Notes: generated by a model not told the origin, from the sequence alone. Shown: positions 9,219 through 18,609, numbered from the stretch's first letter. The stretch is 64,000 bases of DNA from an uncultured Alphaproteobacteria bacterium (GCA_902619165.1 CACNDI010000001.1:62001-126000), one strand, 5' to 3'. Program-made: numbers and translations.

Positions 9219-9820
9219 AGTGATCGCGCTTTCTCTAATGCTGGCCTTTTTAAAAGTCTATTTATATATGCATTTAAATGTTCATAATCATCAATTTGTG
9301 CTCCTGCATTCATTGCACCAAAGCACGCATGCCCCGTCATTATATCAGCCCCTGTAAAGGTACCTGTTAAGTATTCTCTGTCTTTCAATCTATCATCTAC
9401 ATTTCCAAGTGCTACCCGTAATAATTTCAATGCTCTATTTACGTTTACATCATTTCTTTTTTCAGGCGGCAAAAGTATTGTCTCAACAACTAAGATATTG
9501 ACCTGTCCCATAATTGAACCCTCCGCGTAGTGCAACCATTGCAAGTATTCAGGAAAAGACGGCTCATTGACATCTGGCACAAATTTTCCATTTCCATGCC
9601 TAGCAAGTAGATACTGCACTATTGCTCCTGATTCATAAATTCTAGTTTCTCCATCCTCTAAAACTGGAATCCTGCCCATCGGATGAATTTTATAATATTC
9701 TCGAGTTCGCAGCGCTCTATCCCCAACTTTATATTTTTCGACGTCATACTTTAAGCCTAACTCTTCAAGAAGCCACGCAATTCTTACGGCTCTAGAATTA
9801 GGTGCAAAATATAATTTCAT
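9215..9820 (-). CDS. glutathione S-transferase
   Basis: A cytosolic GST of about 201 aa. The N-terminal thioredoxin domain has KLYFAPNSRAVRIAWLLEEL, the cis-Pro in GRIPVLEDG and the glutathione-binding ESGAIVQYLL; an all-helical C-terminal domain follows. ATG 9820 is chosen because GGAG lies 6 nt upstream; the ATG at 9832 overlaps that site itself. It is the first gene of the minus-strand run ending near 1406 and is divergent from the SDR at 9959. Confidence 0.9.
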   Translation of the reverse strand: MKLYFAPNSRAVRIAWLLEELGLKYDVEKYKVGDRALRTREYYKIHPMGRIPVLEDGETRIYESGAIVQYLLARHGNGKFVPDVNEPSFPEYLQWLHYAEGSIMGQVNILVVETILLPPEKRNDVNVNRALKLLRVALGNVDDRLKDREYLTGTFTGADIMTGHACFGAMNAGAQIDDYEHLNAYINRLLKRPALEKARSL

Positions 9821-9958
9821 TCTAATCTCCATAAAAGCATAAGTTTATATTATGAACCGACTTTAGCGAAATTAAAAATATTTATTTAAAACAGCTATTA
9901 TAGGATACTCCAAAAATTGAAAATTTGCTAAGCTGTTTAGAATCTTGGGAGGCTATAA

Positions 9959-10747
9959 ATGAATTTTGAAGGTAAAGTCGCTGTGATAACGGGTTCTTCG
10001 GCAGGAATTGGAGCAGAGGCCGCAAAAAAAATAACCTCCATGGGTGGCAGGGTCACAATTAATTATTCTAAGAGTAAAGAGGCTGCAGAAGAAGTGGCAC
10101 ATGAATGCTCACACCTTGGAGAGTCTCCACTCATAATAAAATCTGATATTGCAACTGATGAAGGGTGCAAGCATATAATTGATAGAGCGTTTAGCGAATT
10201 TGGAGCAATTAATATTTTAATCAATAACGCAGGTAGAACAAAATTTGCTGATCATTCTAAATTAGATGCATTACAAAGAGATGACTTTGAAAATATTTTT
10301 GCCTTAAATCTAAATAGTAACTATGAGCTAATTAAACACGCGCGTCCACATCTCGCCAGGAATAAAAAAAGTAGTATCGTGAATATCTCATCTGTTGCAG
10401 GGTTGCGTGGACTGGGATCATCAGTTGCCTACGCTGCGTCTAAAGGTGCTCTAAACTCCATGACTTTGGCACTGTCTCGCTCTCTTGGGCCAGATGGAAT
10501 AAGAGTAAATGCTGTATGCCCTGGCTTCGTGGCTACCGACTGGTGGAAAAATAGTCTTGGCGATGAAAAGTTTAAAAAGGCTATAATAGCGTACGAAAAA
10601 ACAAATCCACTTGGTGAAGCTCCAACTGCCAAGGATATTATAGGGTCAATACTTTTTTTTGCGAGTGATCTAAGCAACCATGTTACAGGTCAGTTATTGG
10701 CAGTTGATGGTGGTTTGTTGATAGGTATGCCATTAAAACTGGACTGA
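9959..10747 (+). CDS. short-chain dehydrogenase/reductase
   Basis: A 262-aa classical SDR with ITGSSAGIGAEAAKKI, INNAGRT, the catalytic stretch NISSVAGLRGLGSSVAYAAS with Lys, and the C-terminal HVTGQLLAVDGG common to FabG-like reductases. A GGGAGG ribosome site precedes the ATG. It is transcribed divergently from the GST gene and is followed 49 bp later by an FAD oxidoreductase on the same strand. The oxidised or reduced substrate is unknown. Confidence 0.9.
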   Translation: MNFEGKVAVITGSSAGIGAEAAKKITSMGGRVTINYSKSKEAAEEVAHECSHLGESPLIIKSDIATDEGCKHIIDRAFSEFGAINILINNAGRTKFADHSKLDALQRDDFENIFALNLNSNYELIKHARPHLARNKKSSIVNISSVAGLRGLGSSVAYAASKGALNSMTLALSRSLGPDGIRVNAVCPGFVATDWWKNSLGDEKFKKAIIAYEKTNPLGEAPTAKDIIGSILFFASDLSNHVTGQLLAVDGGLLIGMPLKLD

Positions 10748-10796
10748 GAAGCTGGCTAAAGAAGATGAGTTTATAAATAAAAATTGATTATCGCTA

Positions 10797-12062
10797 ATGA
10801 ATAATTTGTGGGAAAATACGTCCAAAGAAAACGAAACTTTTTGTGAACCCCTGAAAAGCCAAACTACCGACTTATTAATTGTTGGAGGAGGCTTTACGGG
10901 TTGCTCCGCTGCCTTAGAAGCAGCAAAGCTGGGAGCCAAAGTAGTGTTACTCGAAAGTGAGACCATTGGTTTTGGTGGCTCTGGTAGAAATGTTGGCTTA
11001 GTAAATGCAGGATTATGGCTACCACCAAAAAAAATCATTTCTATTTTAGGAGAAAAGCAAGGTGAAGCCCTGATATCCGCACTTGGGTTAGCTCCTGATC
11101 TGGTTTTCTCAATTATTGAGGAAAACAAAATTCAATGTGACCCCGAAAGAAATGGAACTTTGCATTGTGCTCACTCAGAAAAAGGAATCGAATATCTAAT
11201 TGAAAGATTTGAGCAAGGAAAACAGTTTGAAGAGCCTTTAGCACTGATAGATAAAACCGAAACTGAAAATAGAATAGGAAGCACAAAATTTATGGGCTCA
11301 CTATATGACCCCAGAGCAGGAACAATACACCCAATGGCTTATTGTAGAGGCCTCGCACGAAAAGCAAAAGAATTAGGCGCAAAAATATATGAAAAATCGA
11401 AAGTATCTCAGGTTAAAAAACGAAATGATAGGTGGGAAGTTTTTGTTAGAGGTATTGAAATTAAAAGCAAATATTTATTTCTTGCTATGAATGCCTATGA
11501 AGATTTAAATAACACAAACAATAAAGGTAAATTTTCCACCGTTTATTACTCACAATTTGCTACGAGACCTTTAAACTCTAATGAAATGAGTACGATCTTG
11601 CCTGGCAAAGAGGGTTGTTGGGATACAGCTAGAATTATGTCTTCCTTTAGAGTAGATGACGCTGGACGTATCATTCTAGGAACAATGGGCAACTCTGAAG
11701 GCTTTGGAAAATATGTTCATACGAATTGGGCAAACAAAAAGCTTAAGGACATATTTCCTTTTTTACCCGACCTAGAATTTAATTATCGTTGGTCGGGTAA
11801 AATTGCAATGACTAAAGATCACATACCAAAAATTGTGAATTTTGAAGAGAATGCTCTCTCGTGTTTTGGTTATTCAGGAAGGGGTATTGCCCCCGGAACT
11901 CTTTTTGGAAAAACGTGTGCAGCAGCTTTATTATCGGAAAACTTATCGATGCTACCTATCTCTGCGGTACCACGTTATAGAGAGGTTTTCACAAGAGAAA
12001 AGAGCACTTTCTTTGAAATGGCAGCAGTGGCGAATAATTTTCTAATGTCTTTTAAAAAGTAA
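10797..12062 (+). CDS. FAD-dependent oxidoreductase (DAO family)
   Basis: A 421-aa D-amino-acid-oxidase-superfamily protein. The dinucleotide-binding motif is LLIVGGGFTGCSAALEAAK, followed by GSGRNVGLVNAGLW, as in gamma-glutamylputrescine oxidase (PuuB) and OrdL-type enzymes. The C-terminal FAD contact is in CFGYSGRGIAPGTLFGK. It probably oxidises a secondary amine or amino acid. Promoter and ribosome-site signals are weak, so it may be expressed with the upstream SDR. Confidence 0.87.
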   Translation: MNNLWENTSKENETFCEPLKSQTTDLLIVGGGFTGCSAALEAAKLGAKVVLLESETIGFGGSGRNVGLVNAGLWLPPKKIISILGEKQGEALISALGLAPDLVFSIIEENKIQCDPERNGTLHCAHSEKGIEYLIERFEQGKQFEEPLALIDKTETENRIGSTKFMGSLYDPRAGTIHPMAYCRGLARKAKELGAKIYEKSKVSQVKKRNDRWEVFVRGIEIKSKYLFLAMNAYEDLNNTNNKGKFSTVYYSQFATRPLNSNEMSTILPGKEGCWDTARIMSSFRVDDAGRIILGTMGNSEGFGKYVHTNWANKKLKDIFPFLPDLEFNYRWSGKIAMTKDHIPKIVNFEENALSCFGYSGRGIAPGTLFGKTCAAALLSENLSMLPISAVPRYREVFTREKSTFFEMAAVANNFLMSFKK

Positions 12063-12072
12063 GCTATTTATA

Positions 12073-12921
12073 CTACTTGGATTTTATAGCAGCCGTCAGG
12101 TCAGGTAAATCTTTGCTGACTTTCATCGAAAAATTAGGAGCTCTCTTTTCTAAAAACGAAGCTATTCCTTCCTGAATATCTGCGGACTTTCCCATTCTTT
12201 CCATCGCCATAGAGTCCAAAATATGTGCTTCCTCTGGGTGGGTTGCGGCTAGCATATTCCACATCATTTGTCTGGCAAGAGAAACAGATATTGCAGAGGT
12301 TTTACTGCTATAGCTAGATCCAATCTCAAGTGCTCTTTCTATCAATTTATCATCGGAAATTACATCGGAAACTAGTCCATGTTGTAAGGCCTCTTGAGAA
12401 TTAAATACTTTCCCCGTATAGCACCAATCCAGAGCTTTAGAGATACCTACTATTCTAGGAAGAAACCAGCTAGAACACGCCTCGGGTACTGCGCCTCTCC
12501 TCGAAAATACAAATCCAAACCGAGCCGATTTCGAAGCAATCCTTATATCCATTGGTAGTGTCATTGTCGCCCCTACACCAACAGCATCTCCATTGATTGC
12601 ACCTATTACTGGCTTTTTAGATCTAAAAATTCTCAGCGCTACTAACCCACCTCCATCACGATGATCATCGTTAGAGAGCTTGTTTCCTTCTTCTGCATAG
12701 TTAAAAGTGTTGGGCCCATCAACCAAATCAGCTCCTGCACAATAGGCGCGCCCTTCTCCGGTGATCACGACTGAATTAATGTCATCATTCTGATCAGTGT
12801 AATCAAAAACTCTAATAAGTTCGTCTTGCATGGTTTTAGTAAATGCGTTTAACTTTTCTGGTCTGTTGAGGGAAATCACGAAAGTATCGCCATGCTGTGA
12901 AGTTAATAATTCTTTATACAT
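12073..12921 (-). CDS. enoyl-CoA hydratase/isomerase family
   Basis: A 282-aa crotonase with SLNRPEKLNAFTKTMQDEL, the oxyanion segments AYCAGADLVDG and INGDAVGVGATMTLPMDIRIA, and FVFSRRGAVPEACSSWFLPR, which carries the Glu of many 2-enoyl-CoA hydratases. Length is normal. It stands alone on the minus strand, convergent with the FAD oxidoreductase 10 bp away. A run of T residues lies in the divergent region upstream (about 12959-12973). Confidence 0.9.
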   Translation of the reverse strand: MYKELLTSQHGDTFVISLNRPEKLNAFTKTMQDELIRVFDYTDQNDDINSVVITGEGRAYCAGADLVDGPNTFNYAEEGNKLSNDDHRDGGGLVALRIFRSKKPVIGAINGDAVGVGATMTLPMDIRIASKSARFGFVFSRRGAVPEACSSWFLPRIVGISKALDWCYTGKVFNSQEALQHGLVSDVISDDKLIERALEIGSSYSSKTSAISVSLARQMMWNMLAATHPEEAHILDSMAMERMGKSADIQEGIASFLEKRAPNFSMKVSKDLPDLTAAIKSK

Positions 12922-13053
12922 TTTTATCTAATCCTAAGCTGTTTCACCGAATTTTAATATTTTTTTTTTTTTTGTACGCTTATTACGTTATAGTAGTTTA
13001 ATGTCCAAGGTAGTAAAGTTTTATCAACTGATACATTTAAAAAGAGGTAACGC

Positions 13054-13788
13054 ATGAATCCCGAAAATAAGGCCCAAATACAATCTAATCGTCGAAAAAT
13101 ATTCGAGCTTGAGATACTTATAAACTCAAATAAAACAAAAGTGGAAGTATGCAGGGCCTCTATAGAACAAAATTATGCCTCTATTATGAGAAACTATAAC
13201 GCGGCTTACATGGGAAACCATCACCTAGCTAATCAAGAAACTGATGAAATTTTAAGAAACAGACTGGCTATAATGAGTAATATGATTGCAGAGCAAGATG
13301 TGGAAATAAACTTCAGAGAGTCAATGAATAATAAAGCTCAGTTAGATTTTTTGGAGCATAAATCGTCAGTTAATAAAACAATCCTTGAAGTAAACAAGCA
13401 ACTCACAGAGATAAACAAGAAGCTTATCGAACTAAACAGAATGATTATGAAAAAAAATGAGGAGACACTTCAATTTAATACAGAAAATTTAGCTACCAAT
13501 GAAAAATTTCTAAAAGGTGAGTTTCATCCATCCAAAGCTACTGAAAAAGACAATAAAAAGCGTATAGACCAAAATACAAAAAGGTGCACAAAAATAGAGG
13601 AAATGGCCTCTGAAAATCAAAAACGAATTATTGAGATTCAATCAAAGACACAGACAAACGCAATAGATATTATGAAGAACTCAGTTCAGATCTCTGAGAG
13701 ACGTGAACGTATCAATGACTTACAAGAGAAGGTCAACGAGAATCAAAACTCAGTAGCTGAAATGATATCAATTAAGATCAAAAACTAA
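13054..13788 (+). CDS. coiled-coil protein, function unknown
   Basis: A 244-aa protein rich in Asn, Glu, Lys and Ile, with nearly continuous heptad-like helices. The N- and C-terminal parts share a short recurring pattern of the type N-x-x-x-I-x-E/x-N, for example in AQIQSNRRKIFELE and KVNENQNSVAEM. No enzymatic motif, signal peptide or membrane segment is visible. A GAGG site precedes the ATG. It lies between catabolic genes without an obvious operon partner. A structural or scaffold role is possible but not shown. Confidence 0.7.
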   Translation: MNPENKAQIQSNRRKIFELEILINSNKTKVEVCRASIEQNYASIMRNYNAAYMGNHHLANQETDEILRNRLAIMSNMIAEQDVEINFRESMNNKAQLDFLEHKSSVNKTILEVNKQLTEINKKLIELNRMIMKKNEETLQFNTENLATNEKFLKGEFHPSKATEKDNKKRIDQNTKRCTKIEEMASENQKRIIEIQSKTQTNAIDIMKNSVQISERRERINDLQEKVNENQNSVAEMISIKIKN

Positions 13789-13794
13789 AGCTAG

Positions 13795-14802
13795 CTAGTT
13801 TTCCAGAACGATCCTATATCTTGCCTTTCCACTTTTAAGGTGGGCTATGGCTTCATTGATTTCTGACATTTTAAAAAATTCAACCTCGGGTATTATTTTG
13901 TGTCTTGCGCAGAACTCTACCATTTTCTTCATTGCTTCTGGTCCTCCAACAGGACTTGCAGACACTGAATTTTGACCCCTCAACATATGAAACATAGTTA
14001 TATTTAGAGGCTCAGGTAATAGACCGAGGAAATGAAGCCTGCCTTTTGGTTTAAGAGTATTCATAAATAACCCCCATTTACCCTTGAATGCATGACCGGT
14101 GAAAAATAAGTAGTCGAAAGATTTTTTAAGCTTTTTAATTGTATCAATATCACTAGCAACAACTACATTATGGGCGCCGTAACTCTTAGCTTCTTCCACC
14201 TTATTTTCAGAACCAGTAATAGCGGTGACTTCACAACCCCAAGCATTAGCAAACTTTATAGCCATGTGTCCAAGCCCACCTATTCCAAAAATACATACAC
14301 TATCTGTGGGTTTTACTGCATATTGGACAAATGGATTGAAAACAGTAATACCACCGCACATGAGTGGACCGGCGGTTCGGGGATCAAGTGCGTCAGGGAT
14401 TGGAATAGCACTTAAATCTTGAACTCTTATTTTATCGGCGAAACCTCCATTTCGGCCTAAGAAAACACCCACTCTATCATCGCAAAGATTATGATCACCA
14501 TTATAACAACATTCACATGTCTTACAGTATCCAGCCTGAAAGCCCACTCCTACTCTTTGCCCAACATGCCTGTCTTTAACTTGGCTACCAATTGCCGTAA
14601 TTTTCCCTATAACCTCGTGGCCAGGGACAAAGGGATATTCGTTGTTTGAAAAATCGTTGTCTATGTAATGAACATCACTGTAGCAAAGTCCGCAGTTTTC
14701 AATCTCTATATCAACATCATCGGACCCTATTTCTCCCAATTCATATTCATAAGGTTCTAACAGGCCTTTTTCATTTTTTGCTGCATATGCTTTAACTTTC
14801 AT
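13795..14802 (-). CDS. zinc-dependent alcohol dehydrogenase (cinnamyl-ADH/YahK type)
   Basis: A 335-aa zinc alcohol dehydrogenase. Catalytic zinc ligands are in CGLCYSDVHYIDND and PGHEVIG; the structural zinc cysteines are in CKTCECCYNGDHNLC. The NADP Rossmann motif is GIGGLGHMAIKFANAWG. This pattern matches the cinnamyl-alcohol dehydrogenase/YahK aldehyde reductase group. It is the last chromosomal gene before the tRNA-Ser attachment site. Confidence 0.92.
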   Translation of the reverse strand: MKVKAYAAKNEKGLLEPYEYELGEIGSDDVDIEIENCGLCYSDVHYIDNDFSNNEYPFVPGHEVIGKITAIGSQVKDRHVGQRVGVGFQAGYCKTCECCYNGDHNLCDDRVGVFLGRNGGFADKIRVQDLSAIPIPDALDPRTAGPLMCGGITVFNPFVQYAVKPTDSVCIFGIGGLGHMAIKFANAWGCEVTAITGSENKVEEAKSYGAHNVVVASDIDTIKKLKKSFDYLFFTGHAFKGKWGLFMNTLKPKGRLHFLGLLPEPLNITMFHMLRGQNSVSASPVGGPEAMKKMVEFCARHKIIPEVEFFKMSEINEAIAHLKSGKARYRIVLEN

Positions 14803-14925
14803 TACACTCTCCCAGATGCTTAAGGATATGATACTTATTTTGCTTATAGTATAGAATTATGACTTTAATTAATAAAGATCTTTTCAATTGAAAAAAAAAA
14901 AATTCTTTATATTATTTCGATAATC

Positions 14926-15015
14926 GGAGGAGTGGCAGAGTGGTTGAATGCACCGGTCTTGAAAACCGACGTAGGTGAAAGTCTACCGTGGGTTCGAATC
15001 CCACCTCCTCCGCCA
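14926..15015 (+). tRNA. tRNA-Ser(UGA)
   Basis: A 90-nt tRNA including an encoded CCA. The acceptor stem is GGAGGAG paired with CTCCTCC (15005-15011). The anticodon loop CTTGAAA gives anticodon TGA. There is a long variable arm and a T-arm GTGGGTTCGAATCCCAC. Its sequence closely follows E. coli tRNA-Ser(UGA) in the anticodon arm. The 3' end is the insertion site of the island that begins immediately downstream. Confidence 0.97.
15002..15015 (+). repeat. left attachment core (attL) at the tRNA-Ser 3' end
   Basis: The 14 bases CACCTCCTCCGCCA closing the tRNA-Ser gene are repeated exactly at 60846-60859. Sequence on either side of the two copies differs, so the identity block is 14 bp. The integrase gene starts 154 bp downstream. 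This is the layout of P4-type integrases that recombine into tRNA 3' ends and keep the tRNA intact. Confidence 0.88.
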
Positions 15016-15139
15016 TATCCCTACATTTTTGACACTGCTTTTAACTGAATAAAACTGCTTATACCCCTTTTTATATGGGATTATATGCGATTTTATTTTA
15101 TTTTTTGTCTAATGACATCCAACTGAATCCATATTAAAA

Positions 15140-15158
15140 TGTGGGACGGATTGTGGGA
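15140..15158 (+). promoter_or_regulatory. TGTGGGA direct repeats, candidate integrase arm sites (left)
   Basis: TGTGGGA occurs at 15140-15146 and 15152-15158 between attL and the integrase start. A matching pair (TGTGGGT at 60766, TGTGGGA at 60779) lies just inside the right end. Paired short repeats flanking an attachment core are what arm-type binding sites of tyrosine integrases look like; the assignment is inferred. Confidence 0.55.
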
Positions 15159-15168
15159 TATTTATTAA

Positions 15169-16380
15169 ATGCATGGTAATCACCTGACACCACTGAGAAT
15201 TAAAAAGCTTACTGAACCAGGCCGTTATGCGGATGGCAACTGCTTGTATTTAGTTGTAAGCGATCGAGGATCTAAGCGATGGATACTTCGTTTCGTTGTT
15301 AAAGGCAGACGGCGTGATATGGGACTAGGTAGCGCAAGTCTTATAAATCTCGACGAAGCGCGCGATTTAGCTCGTAAATATCGTAAAATGGCGAAGCTAG
15401 GCATTGATCCCTTAATTGAGAGACGAAAAACACAAGCTGCATTTCTGACTTTGAAAGAGGCAGCTATAAAGGTCCATGCCCTAAACCTTCCATCTTGGAA
15501 AAATAAAAAACATTCAGAGCAGTGGATAACGTCTTTACAACGCCATGTGTTCCCCAAAATTGGAACAGTTCCCATATCTGACGTTACCTCATCCGATATC
15601 TACAAAGTGTTGTCCCCAATATGGGTTGATCGGAATGATACCGCAAAGAAAATAAGGCAGCGATTACGAATGATCATTCGGTGGGCGCGTGCACAAGGAT
15701 TTTTTCAAGGAGATGATCCAGTTGAACTTGCTGAACAGGCATTGCCAAAGGTTAAATCATCTGGCCTTCATTTTAAATCGGTACAGCATCAAGCACTTCC
15801 CGCTATTGTTAAGTCGCTCCACAGCAATAATGCCATAAGCCTTGCTACGCGATTAGCGCTGGAATTCTTAATACTAACAGCAGGCAGAACGAGTGAGGTT
15901 TTAGAGGCAACATGGGAAGAAATAGATTTTAATGAAGATCTTTGGGTAATACCTGCAGACAGAATGAAGGCTAATAAACCACATCACGTACCTTTAACTG
16001 GTCGAATGAAAGACATTTTAGAGAATGCAAAAACACTGCAAAAAGAGAATAATCTGATATTCCCCTCTTCCTTTAATGGTTTGGCAATGTCAAATAATAC
16101 ACTCCGCCTCGCTCTACAAAACAGACTTGGCGTTAATGCAACTGTCCACGGCATGCGTGCGGCATTTAAAGACTGGGCATCTGAAACCACTAATTATGCC
16201 AATGAAGTCTCTGAGATGGCTCTTGGTCATCAGATACCCAATAAAGTTGAGGCCGCTTACCGCCGTGGCACTCTTCTTTCTAAAAGACGCGACATGATGA
16301 ATGATTGGTCATTGTTTATAAGCGGTGCAAAGAATGGCTTATATTCAGAGGATCCGGCAAAGGATAATGCTCATGAATAA
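15169..16380 (+). CDS. P4-type tyrosine integrase
   Basis: A 403-aa site-specific recombinase. The N-terminal DUF4102-like arm-binding domain begins LTPLRIKKLTEPGRYADGN. The catalytic domain shows Arg about 240 (TAGRTSEV), His327/Arg330 (HGMRAAFKDW), His354 (LGHQ) and nucleophile Tyr364 (AYRRG). It is placed next to the tRNA-Ser insertion site and transcribed away from it. It should integrate and excise the island between the two 14-bp core repeats. The next gene starts inside its last codons. No strong ribosome site precedes the ATG. Confidence 0.95.
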   Translation: MHGNHLTPLRIKKLTEPGRYADGNCLYLVVSDRGSKRWILRFVVKGRRRDMGLGSASLINLDEARDLARKYRKMAKLGIDPLIERRKTQAAFLTLKEAAIKVHALNLPSWKNKKHSEQWITSLQRHVFPKIGTVPISDVTSSDIYKVLSPIWVDRNDTAKKIRQRLRMIIRWARAQGFFQGDDPVELAEQALPKVKSSGLHFKSVQHQALPAIVKSLHSNNAISLATRLALEFLILTAGRTSEVLEATWEEIDFNEDLWVIPADRMKANKPHHVPLTGRMKDILENAKTLQKENNLIFPSSFNGLAMSNNTLRLALQNRLGVNATVHGMRAAFKDWASETTNYANEVSEMALGHQIPNKVEAAYRRGTLLSKRRDMMNDWSLFISGAKNGLYSEDPAKDNAHE

Positions 16381-16588
16381 AGATATTCCTCGTTTTCTTC
16401 GTCTCAAAAACATTATAGGTGATCCAAAGGCAAATCCTCCCATTCCTGCAATTATTCCTATATCTAAATCATCTTGGTGGAATGGGATAAAAAGTGGTCG
16501 CTATCCAAAACCAATTAAGCTTGGAGAAAATACAACTGTATGGAAAGAAAACGATATTCGGAAGCTAGTAGAAAAATTGAGTAGCTAA
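16373..16588 (+). CDS. AlpA-like regulator / excisionase
   Basis: A 71-aa AlpA-family winged helix-turn-helix protein. The helix and wing region reads ISKSSWWNGIKSGRYPKPIK, followed by TVWKENDIRKLVEKL, the standard AlpA ending. It overlaps the integrase stop by 8 bp; ATG 16367 is an alternative start. In related islands AlpA-type proteins activate or direct excision and act as transcription factors for the integrase. Position beside the integrase supports that role. Confidence 0.85.
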   Translation: MNKDIPRFLRLKNIIGDPKANPPIPAIIPISKSSWWNGIKSGRYPKPIKLGENTTVWKENDIRKLVEKLSS

Positions 16589-16670
16589 ATTTCCTTTATA
16601 TATATAGCTACAGAAAAAAAATAATAAAAAACTTTTCAGACCCCTATAAGACCTTTTGGCAATTAACTAA

Positions 16671-16774
16671 CTATACCACCTCTGTTTTTACTAACGTTAT
16701 AATAATGGTATAGCTTATATATATATAAATAAGGCACTTTAGCCTGTTTATACCGCCATACCGCCTATACCGCC
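16671..16774. repeat. TACCGCC iteron-like repeats and CTATACC/GGTATAG inverted pair
   Basis: Three TACCGCC copies occur at 16751, 16759 and 16768, with a variant TACCACC at 16674. CTATACC (16671-16677) and GGTATAG (16707-16713) form an inverted pair. The stretch is otherwise AT-rich with several TATATATA runs and holds no gene. It lies between the AlpA-like gene and a helicase gene. It could be a binding-site array or a small replication origin; this is inference. Confidence 0.45.
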
Positions 16775-16839
16775 CATTTTATAAAAGTTTGAGTAAAAAA
16801 ATATCTCTCTATATATATGATGGGTTTTTAGAAGACTCC

Positions 16840-18402
16840 TCACGACTGCCGAAATATTTGTGTTAATCGAGAAAACCCTATTTCTTTTGAAGATGTTTTT
16901 TTATCCAGTTCTAATTTAAAACCCGTATAGCGATACTTCCTTTTCTTTAAAGCATTTTTAAAAGTGTCTTTATTACCAATAAGACATACTTTTTTCTTGC
17001 CTCGAGTAACTGCCGTGTAGATAAGATCACGTTCTAACATAAAGTCATGCTCACTAGTCACCGGAATTATAACGCCTGCGTATTCGGATCCCTGGCTTTT
17101 ATGAACCGTCAAGCAGTAGGCCAAGTCCAAGTCCTCAGCACTGTCTTGATCAAAGACAAATTCTTGCTTATTGAAGAGCACTTTAAGTCCAGTTTCGTTT
17201 GATGATAGCACATTACCTACCTCTCCATTCATTACAGGGGGTTCGTTACTATTTTTTGTCTGTATGACACGATCTCGTAAAAATAACTCAAGCCCATCCT
17301 TTCCTTCTCTTTTATAGAGATGTTGTCCCTTCCGAGTAACTCGGTTTTGAATTTCTTTGTTCAATTTAGTAACCCCTACAGTTCCTTTTCTTTGCGGGCT
17401 TAAAATTTGCAACTCATCTTTGATTTCATCAAAATCTTTCTTTAAAAGCTTTGGCAAGGTCTCAAAGTAATACTCCAGAACGCGATCGCATATACTTTCT
17501 TCTTCACATTCTATAAACTCAAAATTATCAGCATCTAGCGAGAAATCACTATCGGGGAGACGTCCACTTTTGATGGCGTAGGCAGCAGATATAATTCCCT
17601 TAACATTTCCATCTACGGTTGACTGTCCAGTTACACCTGTGGGGTCATTATGCCAACCTAGAAACTCAATAATATCTTTAAACGGTTGCCCCGAAGCCAC
17701 CGGTGGCAATTGATCCTTATCACCTATTAAAACTAATTGCTTTCCATCAGGAATTGTTTCTAGAACCATTTGGAAAAGACCGATATCAAGCATAGAGGCT
17801 TCATCTATAATCAAAACGTCAAACGAATTTAAATCCACTAGATAGCGATGTACGGTTGAGGGATTAAACTTCTGTAGGCCTGTTGCTTCACCTAACCGCT
17901 TTGCTGCCTTACCTGTCGGCGCACACAATGTAACGTTTAAGTTAAGCGACTTTATAGCGCGTACCAATCCCAAGACCATTGTTGTCTTTCCTGTCCCTGG
18001 ACCGCCAGTAATAACCGATACACCCTTACCCAAAGAGATATTAATAGCCTCTAGTTGTTCCTCTGAGAGTCTTACCCCTCCTCGCATGTTTAAATCTTCG
18101 TGATCTATTTTTTTGTGCCCTTGTTTTTTTGAAAAAGCTTTTTGAAGCCGATCGATATTTGCTGTTGCGTGATTTTCTAAGGTGTATTCTTTTAGCGCGG
18201 CACACATTCGTTGACCCTTAGACGTAACACGCGTTATCACTATTTCACTATTTTCAAGCGCCTCTAAAAGAGTTCCTTTTTCTTCTTTTGTTATTTTGAC
18301 CAACTTATTAATTAATTCATCTTCTTTTAAAGCAGTATGCTTATGCTCAGTTAACTCTTCCTGTAAGATATTAAGGGCTAAAAGTTCTATTCTAGACGGC
18401 AT
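16840..18402 (-). CDS. RecD-like superfamily 1 helicase
   Basis: A 520-aa AAA helicase related to RecD/RecD2 (exonuclease V alpha), shorter than typical RecD2. Walker A GGPGTGKTT is near residue 135, Walker B IIDEASM near 200, then GDKDQLPPVASGQP near 225. The C-terminal motif is LTVHKSQGSEYAGVIIPV and LIYTAVTRGKKKVCLIG. It should be a 5'-3' DNA translocase. The usual LTxIFRQ motif after the GDxxQLPPV segment is replaced by VTGQS, while RLTQIFRQ appears at the very C-terminus. A GGAGT site precedes the ATG. Confidence 0.88.
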   Translation of the reverse strand: MPSRIELLALNILQEELTEHKHTALKEDELINKLVKITKEEKGTLLEALENSEIVITRVTSKGQRMCAALKEYTLENHATANIDRLQKAFSKKQGHKKIDHEDLNMRGGVRLSEEQLEAINISLGKGVSVITGGPGTGKTTMVLGLVRAIKSLNLNVTLCAPTGKAAKRLGEATGLQKFNPSTVHRYLVDLNSFDVLIIDEASMLDIGLFQMVLETIPDGKQLVLIGDKDQLPPVASGQPFKDIIEFLGWHNDPTGVTGQSTVDGNVKGIISAAYAIKSGRLPDSDFSLDADNFEFIECEEESICDRVLEYYFETLPKLLKKDFDEIKDELQILSPQRKGTVGVTKLNKEIQNRVTRKGQHLYKREGKDGLELFLRDRVIQTKNSNEPPVMNGEVGNVLSSNETGLKVLFNKQEFVFDQDSAEDLDLAYCLTVHKSQGSEYAGVIIPVTSEHDFMLERDLIYTAVTRGKKKVCLIGNKDTFKNALKKRKYRYTGFKLELDKKTSSKEIGFSRLTQIFRQS

Positions 18403-18609
18403 TAAAAGACTACTCCATAAATCAACAGTTTAAGTCTACCGGATTAAAGTTTAGAAAAGCAATGACTTTGCTCTTACAGAAAATCATATTTAAAAATATG
18501 GAAAACTTTTTCACTATAATTAACTGAATAATAGATGCTTTCATAGGGTTAGGCGTCATTTTATGAATTCAGAGAAGTCAGAGGGGCTTAACTATGATAG
18601 TTTTTACCG

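Noticed and set aside
10733-11128. 131-aa open frame antisense to the FAD oxidoreductase
   Set aside because: It is fully inside a well supported gene in the opposite strand, has low-complexity Ser/Pro-rich composition and no ribosome site.
12955-12975. Terminator at the T-run near 12960
   Set aside because: It lies between divergent genes, with no stem beside it, so it is more likely part of a promoter region.
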